Shown here one piece after another: positions 31,674-32,515 of a DNA stretch of 32,515 nucleotides. Each line of letters begins with the position of its first letter. The first letter of the stretch is position 1. Below the pieces are notes generated by a model, which saw nothing but the letters and a program-made list of their open reading frames with translations, did not search any database and had not been told where the DNA came from. The translations under genes were made by a program, and so were the position numbers. Source of the stretch: a virus; the IMG/VR virus record IMGVR_UViG_3300035698_029194, positions 1 to 32,515 of that record; one strand, 5' to 3'.

Positions 31674-31802
31674 TTACCACCACTCATGCTCCACAACTTT
31701 TTTTCCGTCTTCTCCAATTTTTTTGAAGCAAGTTGAGCCATACCCACGATCAACACTAACTGGATCAGTTAGTTTTCTTTTGCATCTTAAACATTTAGTC
31801 AT
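31674..31802 (-). CDS. DUF6011-like zinc-binding micro-protein, 42 aa
   Basis: ATG 31802 overlaps the endonuclease stop (ATGACTAA). The 42 residues hold CLRCKRKLTDPVSVDRGYGS and TCFKKI, the DUF6011 pattern 'C..CgrpLtdp.S...G.Gp.C'. Three Cys (4, 7, 25) can bind zinc, perhaps with His39. It ends EWW, where the Trp codons form the SD of the next gene. Such proteins are common in tailed viruses; function unknown. Confidence 0.75.
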   Translation of the reverse strand: MTKCLRCKRKLTDPVSVDRGYGSTCFKKIGEDGKKVVEHEWW

Positions 31803-32515
31803 TCAATTCACCATTTAAAAATTCTTGTTCATTAATTCTAACAAAATTACAATCAAGTTCTTCTGTTATCTCTTGTTGTCTTATTATATCTTTTTTTATA
31901 AGTTTATTACGTGATGTATAGTGATGAGATTCATCTACTTCATACGCAGTATTAGTTGTTTTACAATATCCATCTAAAAAATATCCACAAATACGATATT
32001 GTCTTTCTATTTTTATTTTGATTTTTTTCTCTATGTTATCAAGTATTTGTTTTTCATTCTTTCCTATTGTTCCCCAAAATAATATTCCGTGTTTTATATT
32101 ATAATTAATTTTTGCTTCTCTAAGTTTTCTTCTGTGGGTTTTTGAAAGAGGTCTTCCTGAACGTGATATTGACATATTCTTTCTAGCTTCCTTACCCATC
32201 TTTTTTCCTTTATGTGCTTCACTTAATTTTCTTCTAGTTTCTTTAGAAAATTTTCTTCCTTTCATGGCTAAAGACATTCTCCTTCTTCCTTCTTTTGAAA
32301 TCTTTCTTCCTTTACTAGCCCGACTTATTTTCCTTTTTGTTTCTTCTGAATGTTTTTTCCCTAACCGATAATTTCTCTTTTTAATTCTTGTTTCTTCTGA
32401 ACACACTCTATTGGTGTTACTCAAAATAAGTGCCTTTCTTCGTTCTTCTGTAAAAGCCAATCTCATTTTTCTTTTTGTTTCTTCTGAATGTTTTTTTCCT
32501 TTTTGTGACAAACTC
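31795..32515 (-). CDS. NUMOD3-repeat Vsr-like homing endonuclease (N-terminus outside window)
   Basis: The frame is open past the right edge, so the N-terminus is missing. About seven tandem NUMOD3-type units (e.g. GKKHSEETKRKM, GKKHSEETKRKI, KGRKFSKETRRKL, SGRPLSKTHRRKL), each 16-20 residues, form an extended DNA-reading array. The C-terminal nuclease has RQYRICGYFLDGYC and TAYEVDESHHY, an E-D-x-H-type Vsr-like active site, then CNFVRINEQEF. No intein block is seen, and the next ORF is not a C-intein. It may be free-standing, intron-borne, or the end of another N-intein fusion. Confidence 0.78.
   Translation of the reverse strand, partial: SLSQKGKKHSEETKRKMRLAFTEERRKALILSNTNRVCSEETRIKKRNYRLGKKHSEETKRKISRASKGRKISKEGRRRMSLAMKGRKFSKETRRKLSEAHKGKKMGKEARKNMSISRSGRPLSKTHRRKLREAKINYNIKHGILFWGTIGKNEKQILDNIEKKIKIKIERQYRICGYFLDGYCKTTNTAYEVDESHHYTSRNKLIKKDIIRQQEITEELDCNFVRINEQEFLNGELND

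Overview
This window looks like part of the genome of a head-tailed (siphovirus-like) virus that probably infects an archaeon. The DNA is AT-rich, and the genes prefer AGA/AGG for Arg and ATA for Ile. The promoter-like sequences are archaeal TATA boxes (TTTAAATA or TTTAAAAG). The replication enzymes are of archaeal or archaeal-virus type: family B DNA polymerase, PriS-like primase, an ERCC4-family nuclease and an SNF2-type helicase. The virion genes follow tailed-virus synteny. Host and virus identity are inferences; no 16S, tRNA or CRISPR sequence is present to fix them.

Layout: about 1-17,600 is transcribed rightward and holds late genes. It starts with the end of a C1q-like virion protein and a string of very small genes. 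Next come head-tail connector, head closure, HK97 gp10-like neck protein, putative tail terminator, tail tube, two chaperone ORFs probably joined by a -1 frameshift, tape measure, distal tail/hub proteins, a tail-associated protein and two extremely Cys-rich paralogues. A GT9-like glycosyltransferase, a transglutaminase-like Cys-protease candidate and four small membrane proteins (lysis-like cluster) close the block. A bidirectional terminator at 17,653-17,686 separates this from the leftward block (17,694-32,515). In transcription order from the right edge that block holds a NUMOD3/Vsr-like endonuclease, a tiny DUF6011-like zinc protein, a T4 gp62-like clamp-loader subunit, a hypothetical protein, a SplB-like radical SAM enzyme, a GT-B glycosyltransferase, a TET-associated-type GT-A glycosyltransferase, a uracil-DNA glycosylase, DNA polymerase B, a 63-residue protein and a SPASM-like protein. 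It ends with a Cas4/RecB-like nuclease, primase, ERCC4 nuclease, split SNF2 helicase and three small proteins.

The most notable feature is a pair of split inteins with the same architecture, one in each block. Each host gene is broken into two overlapping ORFs. The first encodes N-extein, N-intein and a Vsr/DUF559-like PD-(D/E)XK endonuclease; the second has its own ribosome binding site and encodes C-intein and C-extein. One interrupts the HPG/SPPRPF motif of the neck protein; the other sits between the Lys and Thr of the SNF2 Walker A motif. A third related endonuclease at the right edge shares the same kind of ATGACTAA exit overlap, but its next ORF is not an intein half. This resembles the 'fractured gene' split inteins described from metagenomes, except that here the endonuclease is fused to the N-intein.

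Other points: a one-base frameshift in a small gene (1172-1407), an in-frame TAA inside the second Cys-rich gene, three near-identical late promoters, repeated GGTGGT translation-start sequences that give neighbouring proteins Trp C-termini, and a glycosyltransferase/radical-SAM cluster beside the polymerase that may hypermodify DNA.
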